Numbered from the stretch's first letter, positions 1 to 10,935 are shown. The stretch is DNA of 64,000 bases from Haloplasma contractile (GCA_016841945.1 JAENYC010000015.1:22230-86229); one strand, 5' to 3'. Made by a program: numbers and translations. The notes: generated from the sequence alone by a model not told the origin.

Positions 1-338
1 TCTTGATTCCATCCTCTTCCTCTAACCCAGGTATTTTCTTCTATTTTTCTATCTTTAATGTATATCTTTACTTTAGTTATAATTTCTTCAACTGATTTTA
101 TATTCATTAAATTAGCCATTTGTAGTCCCATACCAAATCCATATAAATGCATATGACTATCATTTAATCCAGGTATAACCGTCTTACCTTCTAAATCAAT
201 GATTGTTTCATTTTCATCTCTTAATAAAAGTATTTCTTTATTAGTACCAACTTTTACAAATTTATCATCGACTATTTTTACTGCTTCTGCCTGTTTAATA
301 TCATCCATCGTGATAATACATCCATTATAAATAATCAT
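1..338 (-). CDS. YtcJ-like amidohydrolase (Amidohydro_3), 5' part
   Basis: Partial gene running off the left edge; about 112 N-terminal residues are visible. The start is ATG at 336-338, preceded by AGAGGAGAAAGT. After an N-terminal beta-sandwich segment comes VIPGLNDSHMHLYG, the HxH metal-binding motif of the amidohydrolase superfamily. WVRGRGWNQ follows, as is usual in the YtcJ/Amidohydro_3 family of metal-dependent hydrolases that act on amides or formyl groups of unknown substrates. It is transcribed away from truA from its own promoter. In many Firmicutes rplM-rpsI follow truA, so this gene marks the end of the conserved ribosomal cluster. Family assignment is firm; substrate is unknown. 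Confidence 0.85.
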   Translation of the reverse strand, partial: MIIYNGCIITMDDIKQAEAVKIVDDKFVKVGTNKEILLLRDENETIIDLEGKTVIPGLNDSHMHLYGFGMGLQMANLMNIKSVEEIITKVKIYIKDRKIEENTWVRGRGWNQ

Positions 339-377
339 ACTTTCTCCTCTAATCTTATTTTTTAATATGATATAACC

Positions 378-406
378 ATTATAATATTCTTACTATAAAA
401 ACACAA
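378..406 (-). promoter_or_regulatory. Promoter of the amidohydrolase gene
   Basis: Read on the minus strand, TTGTGT (401-406) and TATAAT (378-383) are separated by 17 bases, 40 bases before the start codon. The -10 is perfect and the -35 weak. Confidence 0.5.
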
Positions 407-417
407 TTATTATCATA

Positions 418-446
418 AAAAAGACTTAAAACTAAGTCTTTTTTAA
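418..446 (-). terminator. Terminator after truA
   Basis: Minus-strand hairpin AAAGACTTA / TAAGTCTTT followed by a T run. It overlaps the truA stop codon and closes the ecf-truA operon. Confidence 0.8.
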
Positions 447-1177
447 TACTCTACTCTATACAGATATAATCCTTGTGCCTCGGCTGTAAACCTGGCTTTT
501 GATCGATCATGATGTTCATATAGATAAGGAATTACCTCTATTTCTTTTTTTTCAAGTCCTATTTCTATTAATAACCCCATCATAATCCTAATTTGATAAC
601 GCAAAAAACCATTACCGATAAATATAAATTCAAGTTCTTTATTATTTTCATTTAATTGCGCTTTATAAATGGTCCTTATCTTGTTTTTATCTTTATGCTG
701 TAGACTTGATGAATAACTCGTAAAGTCATGTGTACCTTCGAATAACTTTAATGCTCCTTTTATCTTGTTTATATTTAACGTTCTGTCTAAAAAACAGACA
801 TAATCACTTCTAATAGGATCGTATTCATTTAAAGATAAGTAGTAACGATATTCTTTAATTTTTACACTAAATCGTGCATGAAAGTTAAAATCAACGATTT
901 TAACTTCTTTAATATAAACATCTTTTGGTAAAATAGAATTAATCGCTCTTTTCCAATTCGCTTGCTTTATATCTAAATCAGTATCAAAATGAAAGACTTG
1001 TCCATATGCATGGACTTTTGCATCAGTTCTTCCAGAAGATTGAATGGTAATAGGGGTTTTATGAATAATCTTTAATGCTTTTTCAATTTCACCTTGAACG
1101 GTTCTTTCTTTTAATTGTCTTTGATATCCAAAAAACTTAGATCCATCATAAGACACTATACATTTAATTCGAAACAT
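443..1177 (-). CDS. truA: tRNA pseudouridine(38-40) synthase TruA
   Basis: Isomerises uridines 38-40 in the tRNA anticodon arm to pseudouridine. The 244 residues match the family. SGRTDAKVHA (about residues 47-56) contains the catalytic Asp, and the N-terminal IVSYDGSKFFGYQ is typical of TruA. It is the last gene of the ecfA1-ecfA2-ecfT-truA unit, starting 4 bases after ecfT, as in B. subtilis. An intrinsic terminator overlaps its stop codon. Confidence 0.95.
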   Translation of the reverse strand: MFRIKCIVSYDGSKFFGYQRQLKERTVQGEIEKALKIIHKTPITIQSSGRTDAKVHAYGQVFHFDTDLDIKQANWKRAINSILPKDVYIKEVKIVDFNFHARFSVKIKEYRYYLSLNEYDPIRSDYVCFLDRTLNINKIKGALKLFEGTHDFTSYSSSLQHKDKNKIRTIYKAQLNENNKELEFIFIGNGFLRYQIRIMMGLLIEIGLEKKEIEVIPYLYEHHDRSKARFTAEAQGLYLYRVEY

Positions 1178-1181
1178 AACT

Positions 1182-2177
1182 TCACGTCCAAAAGTATCTA
1201 AAATAGATAAAATATCCTGTTAATAAGATAAAACTAAAAATATAAAAAGTATCTCTTAAATGCCATTTCAACTCTCTTAAACTTGTCCTTTTTTTACCAG
1301 GTACATAACCCCTTGCTTCCATCGCATTGGCTAAATCCTCCGCTCGTTTAAAGGATATAATAAACATAGGAATAAGCAGTGAGATAATTTGAATAACTTT
1401 ATCCTTTAAATTACCTTCAGTAAAATCAGCGCCTCTAGATGTCTGGGCTTTTAAAATTTTTTGTGTTTCTTCAAGTAAAGTTGGTATAAATCGTAATGAG
1501 ATTGTAATCATCAAAGCAAGTTCAGAAACAGGTAGCTTAATGAGTTTAAATGGTGATAAAACATGTTCTATCGCAAGTGTTAAATCAGTTGGTTTAGTAG
1601 TAAAAGTCAATAATGATGAGAAGGATATAATAAGTATTAATCTTAATATGATGAATCCTCCATTCATGACCGCATTTTTATATATCAACCACTCAAAAGA
1701 CCAAGTAATCTGTTCATTTTTGTAGAAATACACTATCACAATATTTAAGATAATGATTACAAGCGTCGAAATCTTAAATATTTTCGCGGAAATATATCGT
1801 TCTATTAATTTAAATAAACGTAGTAAAATTATTGATATGATAATGATTAAATAAATACCGACAATTATTTTATTAATAGAAATGGAGATTGGAGGAAAGG
1901 TTTCACCTGCCCGATAAAAAAATAAATTCAAAAGAAAGGTTAATAATATTAAGAAAAAAATGGGTCTAATACTTCTATAAAAAAACTTTAGTGAGACACC
2001 ACTGGTTAAAACAATAAATAATGTAAATACTGCAGCACCTATATAGGTGATGATATTATTCGCTAAAAAGATAATTACAATAAAAAACGACGTCATGACT
2101 AATTTTGCACGAGGGTCTAAACGATAATACCATGAATCACCATATAAGTATTGTCCTAATTTTATATTATCTAGCAT
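1182..2177 (-). CDS. ecfT: ECF transporter transmembrane subunit EcfT, with insertion
   Basis: Membrane scaffold of the group II energy-coupling factor transporter, which couples the EcfA1/A2 ATPases to exchangeable vitamin-binding S components. The start YLYGDSWYYRLDPRAKL and the two Ala-Arg-type coupling motifs (SRGADF near 250 and EARGYVPG near 288) are diagnostic. At 331 residues it exceeds the usual ~265. The excess is a hydrophobic insertion at about residues 104-165, predicted to add membrane segments. It overlaps ecfA2 by 11 bases and ends with TGA. No S component lies nearby, as expected for a shared module. Confidence 0.93.
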   Translation of the reverse strand: MLDNIKLGQYLYGDSWYYRLDPRAKLVMTSFFIVIIFLANNIITYIGAAVFTLFIVLTSGVSLKFFYRSIRPIFFLILLTFLLNLFFYRAGETFPPISISINKIIVGIYLIIIISIILLRLFKLIERYISAKIFKISTLVIIILNIVIVYFYKNEQITWSFEWLIYKNAVMNGGFIILRLILIISFSSLLTFTTKPTDLTLAIEHVLSPFKLIKLPVSELALMITISLRFIPTLLEETQKILKAQTSRGADFTEGNLKDKVIQIISLLIPMFIISFKRAEDLANAMEARGYVPGKKRTSLRELKWHLRDTFYIFSFILLTGYFIYFRYFWT

Positions 2178-3039
2178 GGGATTCGCCCCCTAATACCTTA
2201 ACAATCGCTTGCGTTAATTCATCTACATTTTTAATTGTTTTATCCAATGTCAGATTTAATTTATTTTCAATTTCATCTCTAATTTTTATTAAATCGGGTA
2301 ACTCTAGCTGATATTTTTTTACCAAATCACGCTTTGAAAACAATTCTAAAGGGCCGCCATCAAAGACTAACTTCCCTTTATTCATTACTACAACTCGTTT
2401 CGGATATTTTAAGACGTCATTCATATCATGTGTAATAAGAATGATGGTCTTCTGATGATTTTCATATAAGTTATGAAACATTTCCATCATTTCAAGTTGA
2501 CCTTTTGGGTCTAAACCAGCTGTGGGTTCATCTAATACTAATATTTCTGGATCCATTGCTAATATCCCCGCTATGGCAACACGTCTCATCTGCCCTCCAC
2601 TTAAATTAAGTGGTGAGCGTTCTAAAAAATCTTCATCTAAACCGACTAACTGAATCGCTTCATGTGCTTTTAAAGCAGCTTCTTCTTTAGAAACACCAAA
2701 ATTCATTGGTCCAAACATAATATCTTTTTCAACAGTCTCTTCAAATAATTGATATTCAGGAAATTGAAAAACGAGTCCAACTCTTCTTCTTACAGAATTG
2801 ATATTCCTATTTTTCTTGCCTCCAATGACCTTTTTATCTAATATATGAACAGTACCACTGGTCGGTTGTAATAAAGCGTTCATGTGCTGAATGAGCGTTG
2901 ATTTTCCAGAACCCGTATGTCCAATCACAGCAATATAACTTCCTAACTCAATATTTAAATCAATATTAACTAAGGCTGTATTTTCCCTCACAGACCCTTC
3001 AGCATATTTAAAATTTACTTTTTCAAATTGTATTCCCAT
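2167..3039 (-). CDS. ecfA2: ECF transporter ATPase EcfA2
   Basis: Second ATP-binding subunit of the ECF vitamin/metal importer. 290 residues with Walker A GHTGSGKST near 39-47, Q-loop VFQFPEYQLF, signature LSGGQMRR and Walker B ILVLDEPTAG, followed by the ECF-type C-terminal helical region. It pairs with EcfA1 as a heterodimer under EcfT. It overlaps ecfA1 by 25 bases and ecfT by 11, so translation is probably coupled. Confidence 0.94.
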   Translation of the reverse strand: MGIQFEKVNFKYAEGSVRENTALVNIDLNIELGSYIAVIGHTGSGKSTLIQHMNALLQPTSGTVHILDKKVIGGKKNRNINSVRRRVGLVFQFPEYQLFEETVEKDIMFGPMNFGVSKEEAALKAHEAIQLVGLDEDFLERSPLNLSGGQMRRVAIAGILAMDPEILVLDEPTAGLDPKGQLEMMEMFHNLYENHQKTIILITHDMNDVLKYPKRVVVMNKGKLVFDGGPLELFSKRDLVKKYQLELPDLIKIRDEIENKLNLTLDKTIKNVDELTQAIVKVLGGESHAR

Positions 3040-3845
3040 AATGAATTCACCAAATCTTCCTGTCTAACATATAACTTATCGATTATCTCATAAGTTTTAA
3101 GCTTCTTAGATAACTTAACCGTCATCGGGACATCTAAACCGCACTCCCTCATCAAAGCCTCATCTTGTAATATTTCTGTCGGGAGACCTGATGTTATGGT
3201 TTTTCCATTTTTCATCACGATTATTCTGTCAGCTAGCATTGCTTCATTAATATCGTGAGTAATAGAAACAATCGTTTTATCCCCTTCTGTTTTTAAGTCT
3301 TTAATGAGTGATACAATATCATCTCTACCTTGTGGGTCTAACATAGAAGTTGACTCATCAAAGATTAATACTTTTGAGTCGAGTGCTAAGGCACCAGCAA
3401 TCGCTACTCTTTGTTTTTGTCCACCAGATAGCATATGGGGTTCTGAAGATAAATAATCCTCCATCTTCACTTTTTTTATGTATTTATCAATTCTTTTCTT
3501 CATTTCTTCACGATTAATTTGTTGATTCTCCATTCCAAAGGCAAGGTCATCTAATACGGTTGAACCAACAAATTGATTGTCTGGATTTTGAAATACTATT
3601 CCTACTTCTTTTCTAATATCATAAACCGTTTCTTCACTCAATATTTTTCCATTTACCACAACTTCACCTTTTAAAGGTACTAATAAGCCAATCAATAACT
3701 TAGATAAAGTGGATTTTCCTGACCCATTATGTCCTAAAATACAAACCCATTCTTGTTCATAAATTTCTAATGACAATTTATTAATCGCAAGATTTTTATT
3801 ATCATAACTAAAATATAGATCTTTAACCTTTATAATTGGTTCCAT
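3015..3845 (-). CDS. ecfA1: ECF transporter ATPase EcfA1
   Basis: First ATPase subunit of the ECF importer; 276 residues. Walker A GHNGSGKST, Q-loop VFQNPDNQ, signature LSGGQKQR and Walker B VLIFDEST are all present. The Walker B ends FDES rather than LDEP, a common EcfA1 variant. The B. subtilis order rplQ-ecfA1-ecfA2-ecfT-truA is kept, except that a NusG-II protein separates it from rplQ. Its RBS AGGAGG lies in the 11-base gap after that gene. Confidence 0.94.
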   Translation of the reverse strand: MEPIIKVKDLYFSYDNKNLAINKLSLEIYEQEWVCILGHNGSGKSTLSKLLIGLLVPLKGEVVVNGKILSEETVYDIRKEVGIVFQNPDNQFVGSTVLDDLAFGMENQQINREEMKKRIDKYIKKVKMEDYLSSEPHMLSGGQKQRVAIAGALALDSKVLIFDESTSMLDPQGRDDIVSLIKDLKTEGDKTIVSITHDINEAMLADRIIVMKNGKTITSGLPTEILQDEALMRECGLDVPMTVKLSKKLKTYEIIDKLYVRQEDLVNSLWEYNLKK

Positions 3846-3856
3846 TATTATTCCTC

Positions 3857-4228
3857 CTATGTCACATCATCGTAAATTGGTTCTCCACCTTCAATGATAA
3901 TTCTTAGATGATGTGGGACACAAATAATAGGAATACCCGGCATACTGACAAATCCTTGTCTAACATCATCTTTACTCGGACAATCAGCTTCTAATACTTC
4001 CACACCATTATCATGAATATGAATTAAATTATAACCATATTCATTATCAATTACTATTTTTTTATCAATTGTTTCAGTCAAACGAACTGACTCCACTAAT
4101 TGTTGATCGATATATATATTCACATATAGTTCATCACCTATACTACTAATATACAATTTATATCCTAATCCTAATATTACCATTATCACGATAATGATAA
4201 TACCAATGATGATATCTCCTTTTTTCAT
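3857..4228 (-). CDS. NusG domain II (NusG_II) membrane-anchored protein
   Basis: 123 residues: an N-terminal membrane anchor (about 5-27), then a small beta domain with the NusG_II pattern DCPSKDDVRQG followed by PIICVPHHLRIII. Proteins of this family are common in Firmicutes, often next to redox or isoprenoid genes, and have no established function. Here it is the first gene of the operon running into ecfA1-ecfA2-ecfT-truA, behind its own extended -10 promoter. Family assignment is good; role unknown. Confidence 0.8.
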   Translation of the reverse strand: MKKGDIIIGIIIIVIMVILGLGYKLYISSIGDELYVNIYIDQQLVESVRLTETIDKKIVIDNEYGYNLIHIHDNGVEVLEADCPSKDDVRQGFVSMPGIPIICVPHHLRIIIEGGEPIYDDVT

Positions 4229-4257
4229 ACCTTCACCTACTTTTCTTTAGCACCTAC

Positions 4258-4263
4258 ATTATA
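4258..4263 (-). promoter_or_regulatory. Extended -10 promoter of the NusG-II/ecf/truA operon
   Basis: On the minus strand TGTTATAAT lies 30 bases before the NusG_II start, between it and the rplQ terminator. No good -35 is visible, which fits an extended -10 promoter. Confidence 0.55.
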
Positions 4264-4332
4264 ACAAATTTTTTATTCGATTACACTAACAATTGTTTCA
4301 TTATACAAATTATTTATATAATCAAACAATTG

Positions 4333-4366
4333 AAAAATAGAGGACAAGTGATCATCACCCGTCCCC
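4333..4366 (-). terminator. Terminator of the ribosomal alpha operon
   Basis: Minus-strand stem GGACGGGTGA / TCACTTGTCC (ten pairs, two G-U) with a three-base loop, followed by TCTATTTTT. It starts just after the rplQ stop. Confidence 0.88.
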
Positions 4367-4373
4367 ATTTTTA

Positions 4374-4739
4374 TTATTCAACAAATTCAATAATTGACAT
4401 TGGAGCACGATCACCTTGACGTGTTCCTATTTTTAATATTCTAGTATAACCACCTTGACGTTCTTGATAACGAGGGGCGATATCAGAGAATAATTTTTGA
4501 ATTGCATCTTGTTGTTCATCAGCTTCTTTACGACGTACATATGCGGCAACTTGACGACGAGCGTGTAAATCACCACGTTTTCCTAAAGTCACCATTTTTT
4601 CTACAATCGAACGGATTTCTTTAGCGCGTGTTTCAGTTGTAGTAATTCTCTCATGAATGATTAAATCCGTCACTAAATTACGTAACATATGTTTACGATG
4701 ATCGCTTCTTCGACCTAATTTACGATATCCTCTAGCCAT
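4374..4739 (-). CDS. rplQ: 50S ribosomal protein L17
   Basis: 121 residues with the L17 start [19 protein letters not shown] and the C-terminal [12 protein letters not shown]17 binds 23S rRNA near the exit side of the large subunit. Last gene of the alpha operon, 48 bases after rpoA, followed by a strong terminator. Confidence 0.97.
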   Translation of the reverse strand: MARGYRKLGRRSDHRKHMLRNLVTDLIIHERITTTETRAKEIRSIVEKMVTLGKRGDLHARRQVAAYVRRKEADEQQDAIQKLFSDIAPRYQERQGGYTRILKIGTRQGDRAPMSIIEFVE

Positions 4740-4787
4740 CGTATTCTGGTCCTCCTTCCATAATTAATGTGAAATTCGGATAATGAA

Positions 4788-5738
4788 TTAATTTCTACGT
4801 AATGAAAGTCCTAATTCATTCAATTTATCTTTTACTTCTTTTAATGACTTACGACCTAAGTTACGTACCTTCATCATATCTTCTTCAGTTTGATTTGATA
4901 ATTCTTGAACTGTATTAATACCAGCACGTTTTAAACAATTATATGAACGAACTGATAAATCTAAGTCTTCAATACTCATTTCTAAAATTTTATTTTTGCT
5001 GTCTTCTTCACTTTCAATCATGAATTCAGCCATTTTTGCACGATCATTTAATTCAACAAATACTTCTAAATGTTCGATTAATATTTTTGACGATAAGGCG
5101 ATTGCTTCTTGTGGCTCTATGCTACCATTCGTATAGACTTCGATGATTAATTTATCGTAATCTGCATCTTGACCAACACGTGTTTTTTCAACTTCGTACT
5201 GAACTCTTTCAATCGGTGTATAGATAGAATCAATAGCAATTTGACCAATTTCATTATTAAATTTTTTATTTTCATCAGCACTAACATATCCACTACCACG
5301 ACGAGCAGTTAATGTCATATCCAATTTACCACCTTTAGATAGGGTTGCAATATGTAATTTTGGATTGATAATCGTCACTTGTTCGTCATGTTCAATATCT
5401 GCAGCAGTTACAACACCTTCTCCATTTGCATGGATTTCTAAAACTTTCTCTATATGATCGTCATCAGAATCGATATGAATAATTAAATTTTTTAAATTTA
5501 AGATAATGGTTGTGACATCTTCAACTACACCAGAAATGGCGCTAAATTCATGTTGTACGCCTTCGATTTTTATGTTAGTTACAGCTGAACCTGGCAATGA
5601 AGATAATAAAATTCTCCTTAATGAATTTCCTAAAGTAATGCCATATCCTCTTTCCAAGGGTTCAATCACAAATTTACCATAATATTTATCTCTAGCATAT
5701 TCTTCGATTCCAATATTAGGTTTCTCAAATCGTAACAT
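4788..5738 (-). CDS. rpoA: RNA polymerase alpha subunit
   Basis: 316 residues. The N-terminal dimerisation domain starts with [11 protein letters not shown] and holds [20 protein letters not shown] (about 29-48). The C-terminal domain, with helix-hairpin-helix [20 protein letters not shown], contacts UP elements and activators. It lies between rpsK and rplQ as in Bacillus. Confidence 0.97.
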   Translation of the reverse strand: MLRFEKPNIGIEEYARDKYYGKFVIEPLERGYGITLGNSLRRILLSSLPGSAVTNIKIEGVQHEFSAISGVVEDVTTIILNLKNLIIHIDSDDDHIEKVLEIHANGEGVVTAADIEHDEQVTIINPKLHIATLSKGGKLDMTLTARRGSGYVSADENKKFNNEIGQIAIDSIYTPIERVQYEVEKTRVGQDADYDKLIIEVYTNGSIEPQEAIALSSKILIEHLEVFVELNDRAKMAEFMIESEEDSKNKILEMSIEDLDLSVRSYNCLKRAGINTVQELSNQTEEDMMKVRNLGRKSLKEVKDKLNELGLSLRRN

Positions 5739-5803
5739 AATAGCATTAGCCCTCCTTTTTTAATTTTTCCCCAAGATTTTCTATCAAATATTCCTGTTAT
5801 AGA

Positions 5804-6187
5804 TTATCCACGAGGACGCTTTGGAGGACGACATCCGTTATGTGGTACAGGAGTTACGTCCTTAATAGATGTAATATCTAATCCTGCAGCTTGCAATGCT
5901 CTGATTGCTGCTTCGCGCCCTGGTCCAGGACCCTTTACAGATACTTCAACTCTTTGCATACCTTGCTCCATAGCAGCTTTTGCAGCAGCCTCAGAAGTCA
6001 TTTGAGCAGCGAATGGAGTAGATTTACGTGACCCTTTGAATCCTAATGCACCAGCACTGCTCCATGCAATAGCATTCCCTTTTTCGTCTGTAAGAGTAAC
6101 AATTGTATTATTATAAGTCGAATGAATATGAGCCACTCCAGTCGGAACATTCTTCTTCACACGACGTCTACGTACTTGTTTAGCCAT
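5804..6187 (-). CDS. rpsK: 30S ribosomal protein S11
   Basis: 127 residues. [18 protein letters not shown] and the basic C-terminal [10 protein letters not shown] are standard S11 features; the protein sits on the platform near the mRNA exit and the Shine-Dalgarno helix. Starts 19 bases after rpsM. Confidence 0.97.
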   Translation of the reverse strand: MAKQVRRRRVKKNVPTGVAHIHSTYNNTIVTLTDEKGNAIAWSSAGALGFKGSRKSTPFAAQMTSEAAAKAAMEQGMQRVEVSVKGPGPGREAAIRALQAAGLDITSIKDVTPVPHNGCRPPKRPRG

Positions 6188-6206
6188 TTTTTAACCTCCT
6201 TCGCTA

Positions 6207-6581
6207 TTACTTAGTAGCTTTTTTCTTATTCGCTACAGTACGTGCAGGACCTTTTCTAGTACGCGCATTTGTTTTTGTGCGTTGCCCACGTACTGGTAAT
6301 GATCGACGATGACGTAAACCTCTATAACTTCCGATTTCCATCAAACGTTTAATGTTCATAGAGATTTCACGACGTAGATCACCTTCAATTCTATATTTTT
6401 CAATTTCACGACGTATACGATTTAATTCATCTTCAGTTAAATCACGTACACGCGTATCAACTGATACATTTGCATCTTCTAAAATTTTTTCGGCTCTTGA
6501 TCTTCCAATTCCGAATACATACGTTAATGAAACAACGATGCGTTTTTCACGTGGAATATCTACACCTGCGATACGTGCCAT
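6207..6581 (-). CDS. rpsM: 30S ribosomal protein S13
   Basis: 124 residues starting [27 protein letters not shown] and [19 protein letters not shown] are family signatures, with a basic tail reaching the P-site tRNA. It follows rpmJ as in Firmicutes alpha operons. Confidence 0.97.
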   Translation of the reverse strand: MARIAGVDIPREKRIVVSLTYVFGIGRSRAEKILEDANVSVDTRVRDLTEDELNRIRREIEKYRIEGDLRREISMNIKRLMEIGSYRGLRHRRSLPVRGQRTKTNARTRKGPARTVANKKKATK

Positions 6582-6600
6582 TTAAGTGCACCTCCTAAAT

Positions 6601-6717
<117 letters not shown>

Positions 6718-6748
6718 TTAAAACCTCCTTTTTTTTTGGAGCTCATTA

Positions 6749-6967
6749 CTATTTATGTCTGTATGTTATGCGACCACGTGTTAAATCATATGGTGACAAC
6801 TCTACTGTCACTTTATCTCCAGGTAAAATACGAATGTAATTCATTCGAATTTTCCCAGAAACATGAGCTAAAATCTTGTGACCATTTTCTAATTCAACTC
6901 TAAACATCGCATTTGGCAATGTTTCGACCACAACAGCTTCTACTTCTATAACATCTTGTTTTGACAT
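6749..6967 (-). CDS. infA: Translation initiation factor IF-1
   Basis: 72 residues, the usual length, with the OB-fold motifs [20 protein letters not shown] and [23 protein letters not shown]-1 covers the 30S A site during initiation. The order map-infA-rpmJ is as in Bacillus; no ybzG homologue lies between map and infA. Confidence 0.97.
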   Translation of the reverse strand: MSKQDVIEVEAVVVETLPNAMFRVELENGHKILAHVSGKIRMNYIRILPGDKVTVELSPYDLTRGRITYRHK

Positions 6968-6991
6968 AGTTAAATCCTCCTTTTAAACACA

Positions 6992-7737
6992 TTATACCTG
7001 TGTTAAAATTTCGTAACCATTATCTGTTATAACTATTGTATGCTCAAAATGAGCGCATAGTTTCTTATCAGCTGTAACGACAGTCCAATTATCTGGTAAG
7101 ACTCGAACGAATCTTTCTCCTTGATTTACCATAGGTTCTATGGCAAGCGTCATACCTTTTTTCAACAATGGTCCACGATTCGGACGGCCATAATTTGGAA
7201 TAGGGGGATCTTCATGTAATTTTTGCCCTACACCATGACCTACATACTCCTCAACTATTGAAAATCCATTCTGTTCGACATAAGTTTGAATAGCATGAGA
7301 TATATCTAATAATCTGTTACCTAATTTAGCTTTTTTTAAGCCTTCATATAATGATTCTTCTGTAACAGAAAGTAATTTCAAAGCATCTTCTGATACTTTT
7401 CCAACTGAATAACTCCATGCGGAGTCTCCATGATACCCCTTATAAAAAGCACCGATATCGATTGAAATAATGTCTCCATTCTTTAATACGCGATGGCCTG
7501 GTATTCCGTGTACTAACTCATCATTAACAGATGCACATATACTTCCTGGAAAACCATTATATCCTTTGAAACTAGGAATGGCATCATATGAATGAATAAC
7601 TTCTTCAGCAATTTGGTCTAACTTTTTAGTCGTTATGCCTGGTTTAATATGATTTTTCAACTCTTGGTGCGTTAAAGCCACTATACGACCTGCTTGCCGC
7701 ATAATTTCTATTTCGCGTGGAGTTTTACATATAATCA

Positions 7738-7738
<1 letters not shown>
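6992..7738 (-). CDS. map: Methionine aminopeptidase, type I
   Basis: Removes initiator Met from nascent proteins. 248 residues. The metal ligands are visible in [33 protein letters not shown] and FEHTIV. Its ATG overlaps the adk stop by one base (TAATG), so the two are translationally coupled. Confidence 0.96.
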
Positions 7739-8403
<665 letters not shown>

Positions 8404-8406
8404 TTA

Positions 8407-9735
8407 TCATGATTTAATAAAACCACTATATTTTTGTGATTTAGTTTTTGTTTCTATTTGTTTAAATAATTCTTGCGCAACACCCACAACGATTAGTAAA
8501 CTTGTTCCACCAATTCTTACTGAAGGCGGTAAATCAGTGAATATCGAAAATACGATTGGTAGAATCGCTACTATCATCAGATAAGTTGACCCAACAACGG
8601 TTGTTCTAAGTAATACACCCGATACATAGTTTTCAGTTTCCTTCCCTGGTCTAACTCCAGGAATATATGAACCTTGCTTTCTTAAATTTTCTGCTACTTT
8701 TTCAGGACTCACTTGAACAAAAGCATAGAAAAATGAGAATAAGAAAATTAATACAACATATATTGTGAAGCCTATCGGTTGATTATAATCAAAAAACATA
8801 CTTAACATATTCTTTGTTGACTCATTTTGAATAAATGAAGCTACCGTAAGTGGTAAACTTAATAATGAAGATGCAAATATAACCGGAATAACACCAGAAG
8901 GATTCAATTTAATTGGTAAATGTGAATCTTTCTTTCCTCTTAGTGTAGCGGCATTGGCACGATTTGCATATTGGATTGGAATTTTTCTTACAGCATTTTG
9001 CATAAAGATAATCGCAATAATAATGATAATCATAACAAGCATAAATAACAAGAATATTAACCCTTGTTCAGGTTCAGTTATCATTAACCACTCTTTAAAC
9101 TTCTTGCCTGCACCACCGACTAGGTATTTATTAGCTAAATCATTCACCATATATGGGAATGTTGCAACAATACCTGCCATGATGATCATAGAGGTTCCAT
9201 TTCCAATACCTTTAGCTGTAATTTGATCTGCAATCCATAAGACAGCTGCAGTACCTGCTGTTATAACAAGTGCTATATATACATACATTAGTGGCGTAAC
9301 ATTAGTCGGCGTTAAAAGTGCTCCAAGATATAATCTATCAAATCCAATAGACATCGCTAAGGCTTGAATAAACGCTAATGCTAGCGCGGCATAACGTGTC
9401 GTTTGTTGAATTTTTTGTTTACCTGTTTCACCTTCTTTAGCCCACTCAGATAATACTGGAACAATATCCATTTGAAGCAATTGAATAACAATTGATGCTG
9501 TAATGTATGGACTAACTCCTAAGGCAACGATTGAAAATCGCTGTAAAGCTCCACCAGTTAATGCATTAGCAAATCCTAAAAGAGTTGTTTCTCCTAAGTT
9601 TTCTAATACTTTAGCATCTGTTAATGGTACTGGTATATGTGTCATTAATTTAAATACAAAGAATGCAAACAATGTGAAATATATACGTTTTCTAAGCTCC
9701 TTGTTTTTAAAAGCCTGTACTAATGCATTCCACAT
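8407..9735 (-). CDS. secY: Preprotein translocase subunit SecY
   Basis: Channel-forming subunit of the Sec translocon. 442 residues with about ten membrane segments. FFAFVQVSPEKVAENLRKQG-type text (around 340-360) and IPGVRPGKET mark the C5 cytoplasmic loop that contacts SecA and the ribosome. It starts one base after rplO, the usual spc operon place. Confidence 0.97.
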   Translation of the reverse strand: MWNALVQAFKNKELRKRIYFTLFAFFVFKLMTHIPVPLTDAKVLENLGETTLLGFANALTGGALQRFSIVALGVSPYITASIVIQLLQMDIVPVLSEWAKEGETGKQKIQQTTRYAALALAFIQALAMSIGFDRLYLGALLTPTNVTPLMYVYIALVITAGTAAVLWIADQITAKGIGNGTSMIIMAGIVATFPYMVNDLANKYLVGGAGKKFKEWLMITEPEQGLIFLLFMLVMIIIIIAIIFMQNAVRKIPIQYANRANAATLRGKKDSHLPIKLNPSGVIPVIFASSLLSLPLTVASFIQNESTKNMLSMFFDYNQPIGFTIYVVLIFLFSFFYAFVQVSPEKVAENLRKQGSYIPGVRPGKETENYVSGVLLRTTVVGSTYLMIVAILPIVFSIFTDLPPSVRIGGTSLLIVVGVAQELFKQIETKTKSQKYSGFIKS

Positions 9736-9736
9736 A

Positions 9737-10216
9737 TTAAATCACCTCAACATTTCCACCAATGGCATTAATTTTTTCAGCAGCAGAAGCAGTGAATTTT
9801 GTTGCTTTTACAGTTAATTTTTTAGAAAGTTCACCACTTCCTAAAACTTTTATCCCTATTTTACCTTTATTAACTTTCATTAATTCAGCATTGGTTATGA
9901 TTTTATTTTGATTTAGAAATTCTGGTGTTACAACAGAACCTTCATCAAACTTATTTAATATGTCTAGATTAACTAAAATATACTTCTTTTTCGTAAAATT
10001 AGTAAAGCCACGTTTTGGCAAACGTCTATATAATGTGGTTTGTCCACCTTCAAATCCAGGACGAACGCCACCACCGGAACGTGAATTTTGACCCTTATGC
10101 CCTTTTCCAGCAGTTTTACCTAAACCGGAACCAATACCACGTCCAACACGTTTTCTGGTTTTACGGACAATGACTTTTTCACCATCTTCATTATATCCTA
10201 AACGATGTAATTTCAC
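9737..10216 (-). CDS. rplO: 50S ribosomal protein L15
   Basis: 159 residues, somewhat longer than the ~146 usual. The Gly-rich basic N-terminal extension ([21 protein letters not shown]) threads into 23S r[18 protein letters not shown] is family-typical. Placed between rpmD and secY. Confidence 0.96.
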   Translation of the reverse strand: MKLHRLGYNEDGEKVIVRKTRKRVGRGIGSGLGKTAGKGHKGQNSRSGGGVRPGFEGGQTTLYRRLPKRGFTNFTKKKYILVNLDILNKFDEGSVVTPEFLNQNKIITNAELMKVNKGKIGIKVLGSGELSKKLTVKATKFTASAAEKINAIGGNVEVI

Positions 10217-10233
10217 GGCGAAACACCTCCTTG

Positions 10234-10416
10234 TTATTTTTCTGTTACTTTAACAAAAGTTGAAATTTTATTAATCATTCCACGAATTGTAGGTGTATCT
10301 TCTTTCACCACAGAGCTATTCACTTTAGTAAGTCCTAAAGACTTAGCATTTTTACGAACTTCAGGTCTTTCTCCAATCAAACTTTTTAATAAAGTAATCT
10401 CTAAATTTTTAGCCAT
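10234..10416 (-). CDS. rpmD: 50S ribosomal protein L30
   Basis: 60 residues: [21 protein letters not shown] and [12 protein letters not shown] match the short bacterial L30 fold. Located between rpsE and rplO. Confidence 0.96.
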   Translation of the reverse strand: MAKNLEITLLKSLIGERPEVRKNAKSLGLTKVNSSVVKEDTPTIRGMINKISTFVKVTEK

Positions 10417-10431
10417 TTGGAGTTTCCCTCC

Positions 10432-10935
10432 TTATCCTAAAATTTCCTGTACTGATTTTCCTCTCAATGCAGCTACATCTTCAATCGTACGTAATTCTTT
10501 TAAACCTTGTACTGTTGCACGCACCATATTAATAGCTGAACGTGAGCCTATACATTTTGATAATATATCTTTAATACCTGCCAATTCTAATACAGCACGA
10601 ACTGGTCCACCAGCGATAACACCTGTACCGGCTCCAGCAGGTTTTAATAATACTTTTCCTGCACCATAAATACCAGTAATCTCATGAGGGATTGTAGTAT
10701 TAATAATTGGTACATTAATTAAGTTCTTTTTAGCATCTTCTATTGCCTTTTTAATAGCATCAGGAACTTCATTTGCTTTACCAGTTCCCATGCCAACATG
10801 ACCATTTTTATCCCCAACAACAGCTAATGCAGCAAAACGCATACGGCGTCCACCTTTTACGACTTTAGTAACACGGTTGATAGAAACAACGCGTTCGTCT
10901 AATTGTAGTTTGTTAGGGTCTATAAATTGACGCAT
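10432..10935 (-). CDS. rpsE: 30S ribosomal protein S5
   Basis: 167 residues. The N-terminal double-stranded-RNA-binding-like domain includes [21 protein letters not shown], the loop involved in fidelity and spectinomycin response. [18 protein letters not shown] is the C-terminal signature. No unusual residue noticed in the loop. Confidence 0.97.
   Translation of the reverse strand: MRQFIDPNKLQLDERVVSINRVTKVVKGGRRMRFAALAVVGDKNGHVGMGTGKANEVPDAIKKAIEDAKKNLINVPIINTTIPHEITGIYGAGKVLLKPAGAGTGVIAGGPVRAVLELAGIKDILSKCIGSRSAINMVRATVQGLKELRTIEDVAALRGKSVQEILG

Noticed and set aside
1182..1190. Possible mycoplasma genetic code (UGA = Trp)
   Set aside because: ecfT, mrnC and the rsmC-like gene end at TGA where the families end, and Trp is written TGG throughout.
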